Part shown: positions 16,348 through 25,367 of the stretch, piece after piece | How positions within the stretch are numbered: the stretch's first letter is position 1 | How the letters are laid out: every line of letters begins with the position of its first letter | DNA from: Limnochordales bacterium | GTDB taxonomy: Bacteria > Bacillota > Limnochordia > Limnochordales > DUMU01 | DNA length: 64,000 bases | Assembly: GCA_014896315.1 (NCBI GenBank) | Contig: JADBKP010000003.1 | Span: 271,689 to 335,688 of the forward strand | Reading direction: 5' to 3' | Made by a program: the position numbers and the translations under genes | The notes under the pieces: generated by a model | What the model was told of the DNA's origin: nothing | Database searches by the model: none | The model's input: only the letters and a program-made list of their open reading frames with translations

Positions 16348-19300
16348 CTACTCGGCGGCCTCCGCCTCCATCCGGGCTACAGCCTCTGTGCAGCGGTCGC
16401 ACAGGTCGGGATAGCGCGGGTCGCTACCCACCTTGCCCCATTTCCAGCAACGGGCGCACTTGCTGCCCGGGTGCTTTTCCACCAGCACCCGCACCCCTTC
16501 GTCCTCCTCAAGGGGTAGGACAACGCCCGTTCGGTCGGCCGTGGTCGTCGCCGCCGCAGTCATCGCTTCTGCCGGTGCCGCCTGAACCCGAACTGGCCCG
16601 AGCACAACTTCCGACACCAGGAAAAGATCGGCCAACTCCTCCGGGCTGAAGTGCGTAAGGGTCTCCTGGGCCTCGGAGGCGAGCGGCTCTATACGGACCA
16701 GCGCCTCCAGTGAACCGCCAATCAGATCACTGCTACGGGCCGCTTCGATGGCCCGCAAGACCACCCGCCGGATCTCCAGGAGCCTGGCCCAGCGACGTTC
16801 CTCCTCCGGCGTCAGGTAGTCGCAGACCGGCTTGCTCCAGCGGCGCAGGTGGATGCTCTCCTCCACGGCGGGTGTCCCGTCCAGCACCCGGGCTTCCGTC
16901 GCTCCCGGAAGACGCCGCAACGCCTGCCAGATCTCATCGGCGGTGAATACCAGGACCGGAGCTATGCACTCCGCGAGCAGCTGCAGGATCCGGTAGAGGG
17001 TGGTCTGCGCTGCCCGACGTCGCCGTGAGTCACGCAGGTCGGTATAAAGGCGGTCCTTCAGCACGTCCAGGTAGAAGCCGCCCATGTCGACGGCGCAGAA
17101 GTCGTGCATACCATGGAATACCATGTGAAATTCAAACTCCCGGTACGCCCGCTGCAACCTCTCGGCAAGCTTTCCCGCCTGCTGGAGAGCGAAGCGATCC
17201 AGCTCGGTCAGTTCCTCCCGCCCGACCGCATCCCGGCGCGGGTCGAAGTCGTGGAGGTTCCCCAGGATGAACCGGGCGGTGTTGCGGATGCGGCGGTACA
17301 CCTCGGCCATCTGGGCAAGAATAGACGGCGAAACCCGGATGTCTCCCCGGTAGTCGGCCGACGACACCCAAAGGCGGAGGATATCCGCGCCGAAGTTCTT
17401 GATCACCTCTTCGGGATACACGACGTTACCCAGGGACTTGGACATCTTGCGGCCTTCGCCGTCAACGATGAAGCCATGGGTGAGGACCGCACGGTAGGGT
17501 GCAGCCCCCCGGGTAGCTACAGCCGTCAGCAGCGAAGACTGGAACCAACCCCGATGCTGGTCACTGCCCTCAAGGTAGATGTCAGCCGGCCACCGCAACT
17601 CGGGATGCTGCTCGAGGACCGCGGCGTGCGACGAGCCCGAGTCAAACCAGACATCCATGATATCTTTCTCTTTCCGGAACTCTGTCGCCCCACAGCGCGG
17701 GCAGCGGGTACCGGGCGGCAGGATCTCTTCCGCTTCCCGGGCGAACCAGGCGTCCGAACCTTCCTGGGCGAAGAGCTGTGCTACCGCTTCGATGCTCTCG
17801 GCAGTAACAAGGGATTCACCGCAGGCCCGGCAGTAGAAGACGGGGATCGGTACACCCCACACCCGCTGGCGGGAGATGCACCAGTCGTGCCGCTCAGCCA
17901 CCATATTGCGGATGCGCTCCTTGCCCCACTCGGGTACCCACTTGACCTGATCAATCGCATAAAGAGCAGCGTCACGGAAGCCGTCCACTGAGGCAAACCA
18001 CTGCTCCGTGGCCCGGAAGACGACAGGATTCTTACAACGCCAGCAGTGGGGATACTGGTGCACTATGCTGTCCCGCCAGAGCAACGTCCCTTCGGCCAGG
18101 AGATCGGAGATGATCACCTCGTTGGCTTGCCCGAGCTCAAGGCCCTGGTACTTGCCCGCTTCCTGCGTGAAGTGCCCCCGGGCGTCCACCGGAGCAAAGA
18201 CCGGCAGGCCGTAACGCATGCCGACGTCATAGTCTTCAAGGCCATGGCCGGGGGCGGTATGAACCACGCCCGTGCCCTGCTCCAGCGTGACATGCTCGGC
18301 GAGGATGAAGGGAGAGAGTTCGCCCGCACCGACGTTGACCGGCCGGCGGGCAACCAGCACCTCGAGCTCCTCCCCCCGCCAGCGTCCCAGCTCCCGCCAG
18401 CGCTCCCAGCCCAACGTCCTGGCCACCTGGCTGAGCAGCCCGGCAGCCAGCAGATACCGTTCACCGGAACGATGCTTACGTTCGGCCGGCTCGAGCTTCT
18501 CACCCTCATCCTCCACTTCCACCAGCACGTACTCGAGGTCCGGGTGAAGTGCTACCGCCTCATCCGCCGGCAAGGTCCACGGGGTGGTCGTCCAAACCAG
18601 GACAAACGTATGTCCGGGTCGGTAGAGCTCAGACCAGCCGGCGGGTATCCTGGCACTCATTTCCTTTTCGTCATCTGCCCGACCGGCCTGGCCATCGCGC
18701 CCCAGGACCGGGACACCACCACGGCCGCTTCCCGGCGGCAGAATCGGAAAGCGAAGGTAGATAGAGGGGGACTTGCGGTCATCGTACTCGATCTCAGCTT
18801 CCGCCAGCGAGGTTTCGCAATGCGGACACCAGTAGACCGGCTTCAAGCCTTTGTAGATGTAACCGCGCCGTACCATCTCGCCGAAAACCCGAACCTGGGC
18901 CGCCTCGTATTCCGGTTTCAGCGTAAGGTAAGGGTTATCCCAGTCACCCCAAACCCCCAGCCGCCGGAACTCGTCTCGCTGGATCTGCACGTACTTTAGT
19001 GCATACTCCCGGCAGCGCCGGCGGAACTCAACCACCGGAAGCTGGTGGCGGTCAAAGCCGAGCTCCTGTTCCATCCGGACTTCGATAGGAAGCCCGTGGG
19101 TATCCCAGCCGGGCACGTACGGCGCCCGGTACCCATCCATACTGCGTGAACGGATAACGATGTCCTTGAGAATCTTGTTGAAGGCCGTTCCGATGTGGAT
19201 ATGGCCGTTGGCATAAGGTGGGCCGTCATGCAAGACAAAAAGCGGGCGTCCCTCGGCCTTCCCCTTCTCCTGAAGCTTGTGGTAGAGATCTGCCTCCTCC

Positions 19301-19485
19301 CAGGCCTTCAACATCTCCGGTTCACGCTGGGGAAGGTTGGCTTTCATGGGAAAGTCAGTTTGGGGGAGGTGTACCGTCCTCTGGTACCGCCCCTCCTTCC
19401 CCCCGGGTCGTCTTGCGCCCTTTCCTGTCGCTTCTGCTTGAACGGTTACCGGTCGTGCCTGGCTTGCCATGTTGACCTCGGACAT
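16348..19485 (-). CDS. ileS: Isoleucyl-tRNA synthetase
   Basis: 1045 residues from ATG 19485, preceded by AAAGGGGATAGGAG. Class I synthetase: the HIGH motif appears in PYANGHIHIGTA, the CP1 editing domain contains TTPWTLPADEAVALHPDLEY, and KMSKS is in GRKMSKSLGNVV. The C-terminal zinc ribbon CARCWKWG...CDRC is complete. Charges tRNA-Ile with isoleucine and edits valine. Transcription is controlled by the T-box leader immediately upstream. Length and domain order are normal for the bacterial type. Confidence 0.97.
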   Translation of the reverse strand: MSEVNMASQARPVTVQAEATGKGARRPGGKEGRYQRTVHLPQTDFPMKANLPQREPEMLKAWEEADLYHKLQEKGKAEGRPLFVLHDGPPYANGHIHIGTAFNKILKDIVIRSRSMDGYRAPYVPGWDTHGLPIEVRMEQELGFDRHQLPVVEFRRRCREYALKYVQIQRDEFRRLGVWGDWDNPYLTLKPEYEAAQVRVFGEMVRRGYIYKGLKPVYWCPHCETSLAEAEIEYDDRKSPSIYLRFPILPPGSGRGGVPVLGRDGQAGRADDEKEMSARIPAGWSELYRPGHTFVLVWTTTPWTLPADEAVALHPDLEYVLVEVEDEGEKLEPAERKHRSGERYLLAAGLLSQVARTLGWERWRELGRWRGEELEVLVARRPVNVGAGELSPFILAEHVTLEQGTGVVHTAPGHGLEDYDVGMRYGLPVFAPVDARGHFTQEAGKYQGLELGQANEVIISDLLAEGTLLWRDSIVHQYPHCWRCKNPVVFRATEQWFASVDGFRDAALYAIDQVKWVPEWGKERIRNMVAERHDWCISRQRVWGVPIPVFYCRACGESLVTAESIEAVAQLFAQEGSDAWFAREAEEILPPGTRCPRCGATEFRKEKDIMDVWFDSGSSHAAVLEQHPELRWPADIYLEGSDQHRGWFQSSLLTAVATRGAAPYRAVLTHGFIVDGEGRKMSKSLGNVVYPEEVIKNFGADILRLWVSSADYRGDIRVSPSILAQMAEVYRRIRNTARFILGNLHDFDPRRDAVGREELTELDRFALQQAGKLAERLQRAYREFEFHMVFHGMHDFCAVDMGGFYLDVLKDRLYTDLRDSRRRRAAQTTLYRILQLLAECIAPVLVFTADEIWQALRRLPGATEARVLDGTPAVEESIHLRRWSKPVCDYLTPEEERRWARLLEIRRVVLRAIEAARSSDLIGGSLEALVRIEPLASEAQETLTHFSPEELADLFLVSEVVLGPVRVQAAPAEAMTAAATTTADRTGVVLPLEEDEGVRVLVEKHPGSKCARCWKWGKVGSDPRYPDLCDRCTEAVARMEAEAAE

Positions 19486-19527
19486 ACTCCTATCCCCTTT
19501 GCCAATACCTCTAATTTGCCTGGAAAA

Positions 19528-19824
19528 AATAAAACCCGTCCCCATGGGACGGGATCATTCCCGCGGTACCACCCAGATTGCCCGCACCGCCGGAGTCGAC
19601 ATGGCACCTCCCGCTTTCTTTGCCATGCCCAACGTCGGACCACTCTTTAGCTTTAACGGGCTCGCCCGCCCCCGGCTACTTGCCGCACACCCTTTGCCGC
19701 TTTCGCCGGGAGAGCTCCAGGATGATCTTCGCCAGGCTTCTGGCCACCGCGCTCCCACCTGCCGCGGCTCTCTTTAGGCCGACCGCCCGCTACTCTTCCC
19801 TTCATCGCCTCTGCTAATCGTGTA
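19528..19824 (-). promoter_or_regulatory. T-box riboswitch leader of ileS
   Basis: Minus-strand leader between divIVA and ileS. The highly conserved T-box GGGTGGTACCGCGG is at 19574-19561 and is followed by the terminator CCCGTCCCATGGGGACGGG (19553-19535) and a TTTTATTTTTT run. The 5' part has a Stem I-like GAUGAAGGGAAGAGUAGC. An ATC triplet near 19724-19726 (GAAGATCATC) is a candidate isoleucine specifier. Uncharged tRNA-Ile would stabilise the antiterminator and switch ileS on. Plus-strand frames crossing this element are artefacts. Confidence 0.93.
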
Positions 19825-19828
19825 TCGT

Positions 19829-20497
19829 CTATTTTACCATTTGCTCATTGCCGGCGTCAATTGCCCACCGGGTGTCGGGTTGCTCACGCTGCTCCGTCTT
19901 TTCCCATAGCCTTTCCAGCGACAGTTCTTTTACTGCTTTTTCTAATACTGATTCCTGCAGTACCAGCGATTGAACCAGCTCGGCTAGACTGGCCGCCAGC
20001 TGCTCGAGCCCCTTGCGGTAGCTTGCTCCCTCACGCAAGAGATCCAGCATAACCCCCTGCCACTGATGTATCGTGGCGGCCAGCTCCCTCCTGATCTCCT
20101 CCGCCCTGGTCTCAGCCCGGGCCAGCTGCAACTGGGCCTCGCTCTGGGCCTGCGCCTTGATGCGGCTGGCCTCCTCCTGGGCTTCCTGGATGATTCTCTC
20201 GGCCCGTTCACGCGCCGACTCAAGTAGCAGACGTGAATGGCGCTCGGCTCCGGCTTTCAACTCTGCGGCCAGTGCCTGCGTCTCCTCGAGCATCTCCTGT
20301 ACTTTCGTTTCGTTCTGCCGGTAGACGCTGATCTGGTGGCGAAGATGCTCGACCTCATCTTTGAGAGCCTTGTTCTCGTTAAACAGTGCCTCGTACTCGT
20401 TGACGACTCGTGCCAGGAAATCGTCAACTTCCTTCTCACTGTAGCCGCGGAACACCACATGAAACTCGGCTTCGTGAATATCACGGGGTGTTAACAT
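19829..20497 (-). CDS. divIVA: DivIVA cell-division/polarity protein
   Basis: 222 residues. The N-terminal MLTPRDIHEAEFHVVFRGYSEKEVDDFLARVVNEY is the conserved DivIVA membrane-curvature domain. It is followed by a long coiled coil (EALFNENKALKDEVEHLRHQI... and an Ala/Glu-rich helix to ~150) and a C-terminal tail. Marks septa and poles in Gram-positive bacteria and recruits division and sporulation proteins. Last member of the sepF-proC-yggT-ylmH-divIVA block. Confidence 0.95.
   Translation of the reverse strand: MLTPRDIHEAEFHVVFRGYSEKEVDDFLARVVNEYEALFNENKALKDEVEHLRHQISVYRQNETKVQEMLEETQALAAELKAGAERHSRLLLESARERAERIIQEAQEEASRIKAQAQSEAQLQLARAETRAEEIRRELAATIHQWQGVMLDLLREGASYRKGLEQLAASLAELVQSLVLQESVLEKAVKELSLERLWEKTEQREQPDTRWAIDAGNEQMVK
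19831..19860 (-). promoter_or_regulatory. Promoter of the ileS T-box transcript
   Basis: TTGACG (19860-19855) and TAAAAT (19836-19831) separated by 18 bases match the vegetative consensus well. The promoter lies inside the last codons of divIVA, so the T-box RNA would begin near 19824. Confidence 0.65.
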
Positions 20498-20530
20498 GGG
20501 ATAAGCCCTCCTGCATCCCTCGCCCTGCTG

Positions 20531-21331
20531 CTACAGGTATCGCACCAGTCTGACTACAGTCCGCCCCTTCCTGGACGAACCCTCCAACGCCTCCACCACC
20601 ACCCGTCCCCTCCCACGCAGGGAGATGGTGTCTCCTACTTTGACGGGATGCGCCGGATCGTCCTGCAGCTTCCAGTTTAGCTTCACCCTGGCCGTGCGGA
20701 TCTCCCGAGCCATCCGGCTGCGAGAGAGGGCAAACCCTGCCGCCGCCACCGCATCGAGGCGGAGGGAGGCCACAAAGGCCCGTATCTCCTTACGGCGCTG
20801 GTTGGGCGGAGCAAGGGCTTCCACGTCGATGAGAGAGATCTGTACCGGCCAACGCCCCGCCCGCCGCCACCGGGCCAGCACTTCCTCCACTGCCTCCGGC
20901 GCCACCACCAGCTGGCAGGATCGGCCATCCTCCTGCGGCAGCAAATCCCCCAGCTTCTCCCCGGCAATGCCGGTCGCACGCAAGGCCGCCTCCCAGTCGA
21001 CCTTCACCGTTCCCTGCCCGTCTTCTTCCAGACTGTCTTCCGCCTCGACGGCCAGCCTTGCCTCTACCGCAGCCAGGATGGAAGGAAGGTCCTCTTCCGG
21101 AAGATAGTCGGGGTAGATATGCAGCCGGCAGCGGGCCGCCCCGGCATACCCGCCCTCCCAGCGGTGAAGCAGACCGGCAGCCCCATCAAGCAGCGCCTGG
21201 GCCAAAGGCCGGAACTCTGGCGCGATAAACCCGGTCGCCTGCGGCTCTTGCAAAGCTTCGGCCCGGCGCCGTGCCTCCTGTACCATCTCTGTTACGCGGC
21301 TCTCTTCGTCGCCAGTCACCAGCGCATCCAT
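20531..21331 (-). CDS. ylmH: YlmH-type S4-domain RNA-binding protein
   Basis: 266 residues. The C-terminal S4 domain includes EIRAFVASLRLDAVAAAGFALSRSRMAREI and a GRVVVEALEG segment. The N-terminal region (IYPDYLPEEDLPSILAAVEA and the EKLGDLLPQEDGRSCQLVV stretch) is the YlmH-specific domain. Conserved in the division gene cluster of Bacillota; homologues bind ribosomes and help rescue stalled nascent chains. It ends 34 bases before divIVA and starts 5 bases after yggT. Confidence 0.9.
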   Translation of the reverse strand: MDALVTGDEESRVTEMVQEARRRAEALQEPQATGFIAPEFRPLAQALLDGAAGLLHRWEGGYAGAARCRLHIYPDYLPEEDLPSILAAVEARLAVEAEDSLEEDGQGTVKVDWEAALRATGIAGEKLGDLLPQEDGRSCQLVVAPEAVEEVLARWRRAGRWPVQISLIDVEALAPPNQRRKEIRAFVASLRLDAVAAAGFALSRSRMAREIRTARVKLNWKLQDDPAHPVKVGDTISLRGRGRVVVEALEGSSRKGRTVVRLVRYL

Positions 21332-21335
21332 TCCT

Positions 21336-21626
21336 CTAGTAACCTCCGTTGGCCAGTCGCCACAGCAGGCTGGCTATCAGCGCCCACCCCTGGTCGAGCA
21401 CCAGCAACGCCACCATCGGTGAGAAGTCGAGACCGCCGAGCGGCGGCAAAAATGAGCGGAAGATCCGCAAGTAGGGCTCGGTCATCACGTCCAGGGCTCG
21501 CACCACCGGATGGTACCAGTCCCGCACAAACCAGGAAAGCACGATCCGAGCGACAATGAGCAGTTCATAGATGCGCACGATACTGGCACCCAGATTGATA
21601 AGGAACGCAACTAGATCGGCGTTCAT
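21336..21626 (-). CDS. yggT: YggT/YlmG family membrane protein
   Basis: 96 residues with two hydrophobic helices (VAFLINLGASIVRIYELLIVARIVLSWFV near the start and FSPMVALLVLDQGWALIASLLW near the end). The central WYHPVVRALDVMTEPYLRIFRSFLPPLGGLDFSP motif is diagnostic of YggT (YlmG). Role uncertain, linked genetically to division and osmotic behaviour. Sits between proC and ylmH as in most Bacillota. Confidence 0.93.
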   Translation of the reverse strand: MNADLVAFLINLGASIVRIYELLIVARIVLSWFVRDWYHPVVRALDVMTEPYLRIFRSFLPPLGGLDFSPMVALLVLDQGWALIASLLWRLANGGY

Positions 21627-21702
21627 CCTTCACCTCCGGTCTCCGCCCGATAGCCAGGCCGCATGCCTGACGCGCCACGGCCGCTACCGAACTGCGTTTC
21701 GG

Positions 21703-22584
21703 TCACGCTTTGCCCTCTGTCCGGGTCGCGGTGCGCAACGCCGCGGCGCGGGCCGATTGGGCCAGCTCCTGTGAACGGCGTGCTGCCTGGGTCACCGCCT
21801 CCCAAATAGCTCCCCTGACCCCCCTGCTCTCCAGCACCTGCAACCCGGCAGCCGTGGTTCCTGCAGGCGACATTACCGCCGCGCGCAAAACGGCTGGCGA
21901 CTCTCCCGTTTCCAGTACCAGACGGGCTGCCCCGAGCAGGGTCTGCGCCGCCAGTTCTTCGGCGACCTGGCGCGGCAGGCCGGCTGCCACACCTCCGTCA
22001 GCCAGAGCCTCGAGAATCAGCAATGCATAAGCCGGTCCTGAGCCGCTCAACCCGGTGACGGCATGTAGCAGCGCTTCGGGCAGCCGCACTACTCGCCCTA
22101 CGGAACGGAAGATCGCCTCAGCCACGGCCAGCTGTGCCGGGGTCACCCAGCGGCCGGCGCTGATGGCGGTGGCCGATTCGCGTACCCGGTTGGCGATGTT
22201 CGGCATCGCCCGGACCACAGGCGTTCCCTGCGGTACGACCGCCTCCAGCGTCTCAAGCTCGACCCCGGCTGCCACCGAAATAACCAGCCTTTCGCGAGAG
22301 AGAACCGAAGCTATCTCGGCCAACACCCTCAAAACCACGTCAGGTTTGACCGCCAGCAGCACTACCTCGGCCTGCCCGGCCGCTTCCCGGTTGTCAGCAG
22401 TGGCGACCAGCCCGGGCAGCTGTGCTGCCGCCTCCCGCCGCGCCGGATCAGGATCGGCAACCACGATCCTGTCCGGTGTATAAACCCTCGCCTCGACCAG
22501 CCCCCGAACCATGGATAGGCCGAGTGCCCCGGCCCCGATCACAGCGAGGCGTCCCCCTGCAGTTTCCACGGTCATCCCAGCCAC
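21703..22584 (-). CDS. proC: Pyrroline-5-carboxylate reductase
   Basis: 293 residues. The N-terminal nucleotide-binding site reads LAVIGAGALGLSMVRGL, then VVLLAVKPDVV and VRAMPNIANRV. The C-terminal dimer domain has the family signature around AVTGLSGSGPAYALLILEALADGGVAAGLPR and MSPAGTTAAGL. Makes proline from pyrroline-5-carboxylate with NAD(P)H. It is embedded in the division cluster, as often seen between sepF and yggT. Confidence 0.95.
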   Translation of the reverse strand: MAGMTVETAGGRLAVIGAGALGLSMVRGLVEARVYTPDRIVVADPDPARREAAAQLPGLVATADNREAAGQAEVVLLAVKPDVVLRVLAEIASVLSRERLVISVAAGVELETLEAVVPQGTPVVRAMPNIANRVRESATAISAGRWVTPAQLAVAEAIFRSVGRVVRLPEALLHAVTGLSGSGPAYALLILEALADGGVAAGLPRQVAEELAAQTLLGAARLVLETGESPAVLRAAVMSPAGTTAAGLQVLESRGVRGAIWEAVTQAARRSQELAQSARAAALRTATRTEGKA

Positions 22585-22650
22585 ACGTCAAAGCCTCCCG
22601 TCCTGCCTGACTTCACCCGGCTCAGCGGCCGCCCGCCGTCAGAAGCCCTG

Positions 22651-23286
22651 CTAGCCCCTGCGCCCGCCGTTGTCGCTCCGGCCGAGCCCGCCGGTACCGC
22701 CGGTACGCAGGCCCGGCGTCCCGGGAGTCTGCGCCTGCGGCCCTGAGGCCAGGAACTCCCGCAGCGTCAGCCTATCTCTATGTTCACTGGCGCTCTCTGC
22801 ATCCAGGCTTCCGGCGGCCGCCGCCTGTTGGCGGCTCTGGCGCAATTCGATGCGGGGGTCGGTCTCAATTGAAACATTGCTCGGAACAACCAGGAAGATA
22901 CCCTCACCCACCCGCTGGATCTTCCCGTCCAGCGCGTAGGCCGTACCGCTCAAGAAGTCCACTATCTTGCGAGCCAGGTCGCGGTCGACCCGGTCCAGGC
23001 AGACAACAACCGGACGCCGATTCTTCACATGATCGGCTACGGCCTGGACCTCTTCAAAAGTGAGCGGTTCTTGAACCACCAGCTTCTGCGGAAGCTGACC
23101 GGGAATGCTCACCAGTTGCCCCCGCTTTCCCTGACCCCAGCGGCGAGCGGTCTCTACCGCCTCCCGCGCTTCTCCCGGATCTACAGAAGGTTCCTGAACC
23201 TGAACCGGCTCCTCCCGCTCGTCTTCCTCTTCTTCCAGCTCTTCCCTGACGCCCAGGAAGCCGAGTATTTTATCCCAAAATCCCAT
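22651..23286 (-). CDS. sepF: Cell-division protein SepF
   Basis: 211 residues from ATG 23286 (GAGGG 8 nt upstream; a GTG two codons earlier is possible). The N-terminal amphipathic helix MGFWDKILGFLGV anchors SepF to the membrane. An acidic linker follows, then the SepF core (EEVQAVADHVKNRRPVVVCLDRVDRDLARKIVDFLSGTAYALDGKIQRVGEGIFLVVPSNV). SepF tethers and bundles FtsZ. The ~65-residue polar C-terminal tail is longer than in Bacillus SepF. Confidence 0.94.
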   Translation of the reverse strand: MGFWDKILGFLGVREELEEEEDEREEPVQVQEPSVDPGEAREAVETARRWGQGKRGQLVSIPGQLPQKLVVQEPLTFEEVQAVADHVKNRRPVVVCLDRVDRDLARKIVDFLSGTAYALDGKIQRVGEGIFLVVPSNVSIETDPRIELRQSRQQAAAAGSLDAESASEHRDRLTLREFLASGPQAQTPGTPGLRTGGTGGLGRSDNGGRRG

Positions 23287-23358
23287 CGCCACCGCCCTCT
23301 TCGTCCGGCAAGCATACTGTTTACTACCTTCTCTAGGAAAGAGGAATTCCCTCCCGTT

Positions 23359-24636
23359 TTACAGCTGCCAACGTACCGCCCAGCCGGGATTGGTCACAAC
23401 CCTTGCTCCCGCCGGCACACCCTCCACGGCCGCCAGTCCATCCTCGAGCCCCAACCAGGTAGCAAAAGGCCCGTCAGGTATGGGAGGAGCAGGCCGGTTG
23501 GTATCTGACTGACCGGCTCCGCCGGACAGGGCTACGAGCTGCCCAAGCCTCTTCAGCAGATGCATCCGTCTTTGCCAGGCTGCCCCCGCTGCGCCTGTGC
23601 TCCCCGGACTGACCTGCACCGCGGCCATTCTTTCGGTCCAGGCAGTATTCCCTGCCTCTGCTCGCGTGGCGGCTACCTGCGCCCGCTCGGACCAGACCGC
23701 CAGGAGCTTCACCGGTGTCCACAGCGGCCGCATCCCGCCCTGCGCCGGGCGCAGGAAAAGACCAAGCCGCCCGTGACGCACCCAGAGCGAGGAGAGCGGT
23801 ACGACCCGGCCAGAACCGGTCACGGTTGTCACAAGCTTCACATCGATCAGGCGAGTATCCAGCAAACTTTCGGGAAGCGAACTCAGGCGCAGCTGCACGA
23901 CCACCTCTCCCCCGTCCACCGCGGGGGGACTCCAGCCCTGCACCCTCGCCTCAGCGGTGGCCATCGCCACCGATTGCGGTGAATCAGCCTCTCCCGGTGG
24001 ATAAGCTACGACCGTGACTGAGCTTCCGGGCGGTGGCAACCACCCGGCAGCGGTTGCGGATAGCCAGGCGAAGAGCGTCGCACCGGCAGGTTGTACCAGC
24101 CGACCGATGGGGTCGCCGCCCCTGACCCAGGCCCCACTCTCCCGGCGAACCAGCAGTGCTCCGACAGAACCGCCCATCTGCGCCACTTGCGGGCGGTGGG
24201 GTGCCCGTTCGAGCTCGGAGGCAGCCCAGAGTGTTTCTTGCCCGTCCCAGGAGAAGCGGACGATCCCGGAACGGGGAGCAACCACCACGGTCTCCCCTAC
24301 CGTCGCCACCGCCTGCTGCCCCAGCACCCACTCACCATCTTCCACTTCCGGACGAAAGCGGCCGGCAAGGGGGGCACGCAGAACCTCTTCTTCTCTCAGT
24401 ACCAGCCCTTCACCCAATCCCTCGGCCAGCAGGGGTGCCGGGCGGGCAGGTACGGTTCGCAGCAAGAGCGGGGCGATCCAGCCGGGCCACAGCCAGGCCA
24501 GGAGGGAGTAGCCAAGAACCAGCGACAGGCCCAGCACGATCCAGATGCCGGGCTGCCACCCATCCCACCACCGGCGCCGGCGGTGCTCCGGAAAGTCCCG
24601 GTGCCCTCTGCGCCGCCGCCTGGAAGCCAGGTGCAC
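23359..24636 (-). CDS. HlyD-like membrane-anchored protein of the division cluster
   Basis: 425 residues from GTG 24636. A very basic N-terminus (ASRRRRRGHRDFPEHRRRRWW) precedes one membrane helix (IWIVLGLSLVLGYSLLAWLW). The extracytoplasmic part has a lipoyl/HlyD-like hairpin (VLRAPLAGRFRPEVEDGEWVLGQQAVATVG, VVVAPRSGIVRFSWDG), a pattern shared with HlyD-family adaptors found beside sepF in clostridia. No transporter partner is adjacent and no TolC-type outer membrane is expected. It occupies the place where yggS often lies. Function unknown. Confidence 0.65.
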   Translation of the reverse strand: MHLASRRRRRGHRDFPEHRRRRWWDGWQPGIWIVLGLSLVLGYSLLAWLWPGWIAPLLLRTVPARPAPLLAEGLGEGLVLREEEVLRAPLAGRFRPEVEDGEWVLGQQAVATVGETVVVAPRSGIVRFSWDGQETLWAASELERAPHRPQVAQMGGSVGALLVRRESGAWVRGGDPIGRLVQPAGATLFAWLSATAAGWLPPPGSSVTVVAYPPGEADSPQSVAMATAEARVQGWSPPAVDGGEVVVQLRLSSLPESLLDTRLIDVKLVTTVTGSGRVVPLSSLWVRHGRLGLFLRPAQGGMRPLWTPVKLLAVWSERAQVAATRAEAGNTAWTERMAAVQVSPGSTGAAGAAWQRRMHLLKRLGQLVALSGGAGQSDTNRPAPPIPDGPFATWLGLEDGLAAVEGVPAGARVVTNPGWAVRWQL

Positions 24637-24662
24637 AATCCGCCCATGCTCTGATATGGCCC

Positions 24663-25367
24663 TCAGCCTCCCAGATAAGCCCGGCGCACCTCGGGGTTGG
24701 CCGCCACCTCCTGCGCCGCCCCGGCCATTACCAGCTCGCCGCTTTGCAGAACGTAGGCGCGATGACCGATGCGTAGCGCCTGGTTGGCATTCTGTTCAAC
24801 CAGCAGAATGGTGGTGCCGGCCTTGTTGATCTCCTGAATGACGCGGAAGATCTCGGCTACCAGCAGGGGGGCAAGCCCCATGGAAGGTTCATCCAGGAGC
24901 AAAAGGCGCGGTTTGGCCATCAATCCCCTGCCGATGGCCAGCATCTGCTGTTCGCCGCCGGAGAGCGTGCCGGCCAGTTGCCTCTCCCTCTCCTTCAACC
25001 GCGGAAAGAGGTGGTATACCATCTCCCGATCGGCCTCGATTCCCCGCCGGTCCCGGCGCAAATACGCCCCCAGATCGAGATTCTCCCGGACGGTCATGGT
25101 GGCAAAGATGCGGCGACCCTCCGGCACATGAACTATCCCCCGGGCCACGATGTCATCCGCCCGCAACCCGTGTATGGGCTTGCCGTCCCAGAGGATCTTG
25201 CCCGAGCGGGCCCGCACCAACCCGGATATGGCCCGAAGTGTAGTGCTCTTCCCTGCCCCGTTTGCCCCGATCAGAGTCACGATCTCGGCCGGCTCAACCA
25301 CCAGAGAGATCCCTTTGAGGGCGTGGATGCCGCCGTAGTACACGTGCAGGTCTTGCAGCTCCAGCAT
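24663..25367 (-). CDS. livF: Branched-chain amino acid ABC transporter ATPase LivF
   Basis: 234 residues. Walker A IGANGAGKST, signature TLSGGEQQMLAIGRGL, Walker B LLLLDEPSMGLAP and H-loop LLVEQNANQALRI are intact; the SMGLAP and VEQN forms are typical of LivF. Energises uptake together with LivG. Its start codon directly abuts and overlaps the end of livG. Last gene of the operon. Confidence 0.95.
   Translation of the reverse strand: MLELQDLHVYYGGIHALKGISLVVEPAEIVTLIGANGAGKSTTLRAISGLVRARSGKILWDGKPIHGLRADDIVARGIVHVPEGRRIFATMTVRENLDLGAYLRRDRRGIEADREMVYHLFPRLKERERQLAGTLSGGEQQMLAIGRGLMAKPRLLLLDEPSMGLAPLLVAEIFRVIQEINKAGTTILLVEQNANQALRIGHRAYVLQSGELVMAGAAQEVAANPEVRRAYLGG

Noticed and set aside
19469..19817. 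Plus-strand frames of ~80-100 codons upstream of ileS
   Set aside because: They run through the T-box leader and are non-coding.
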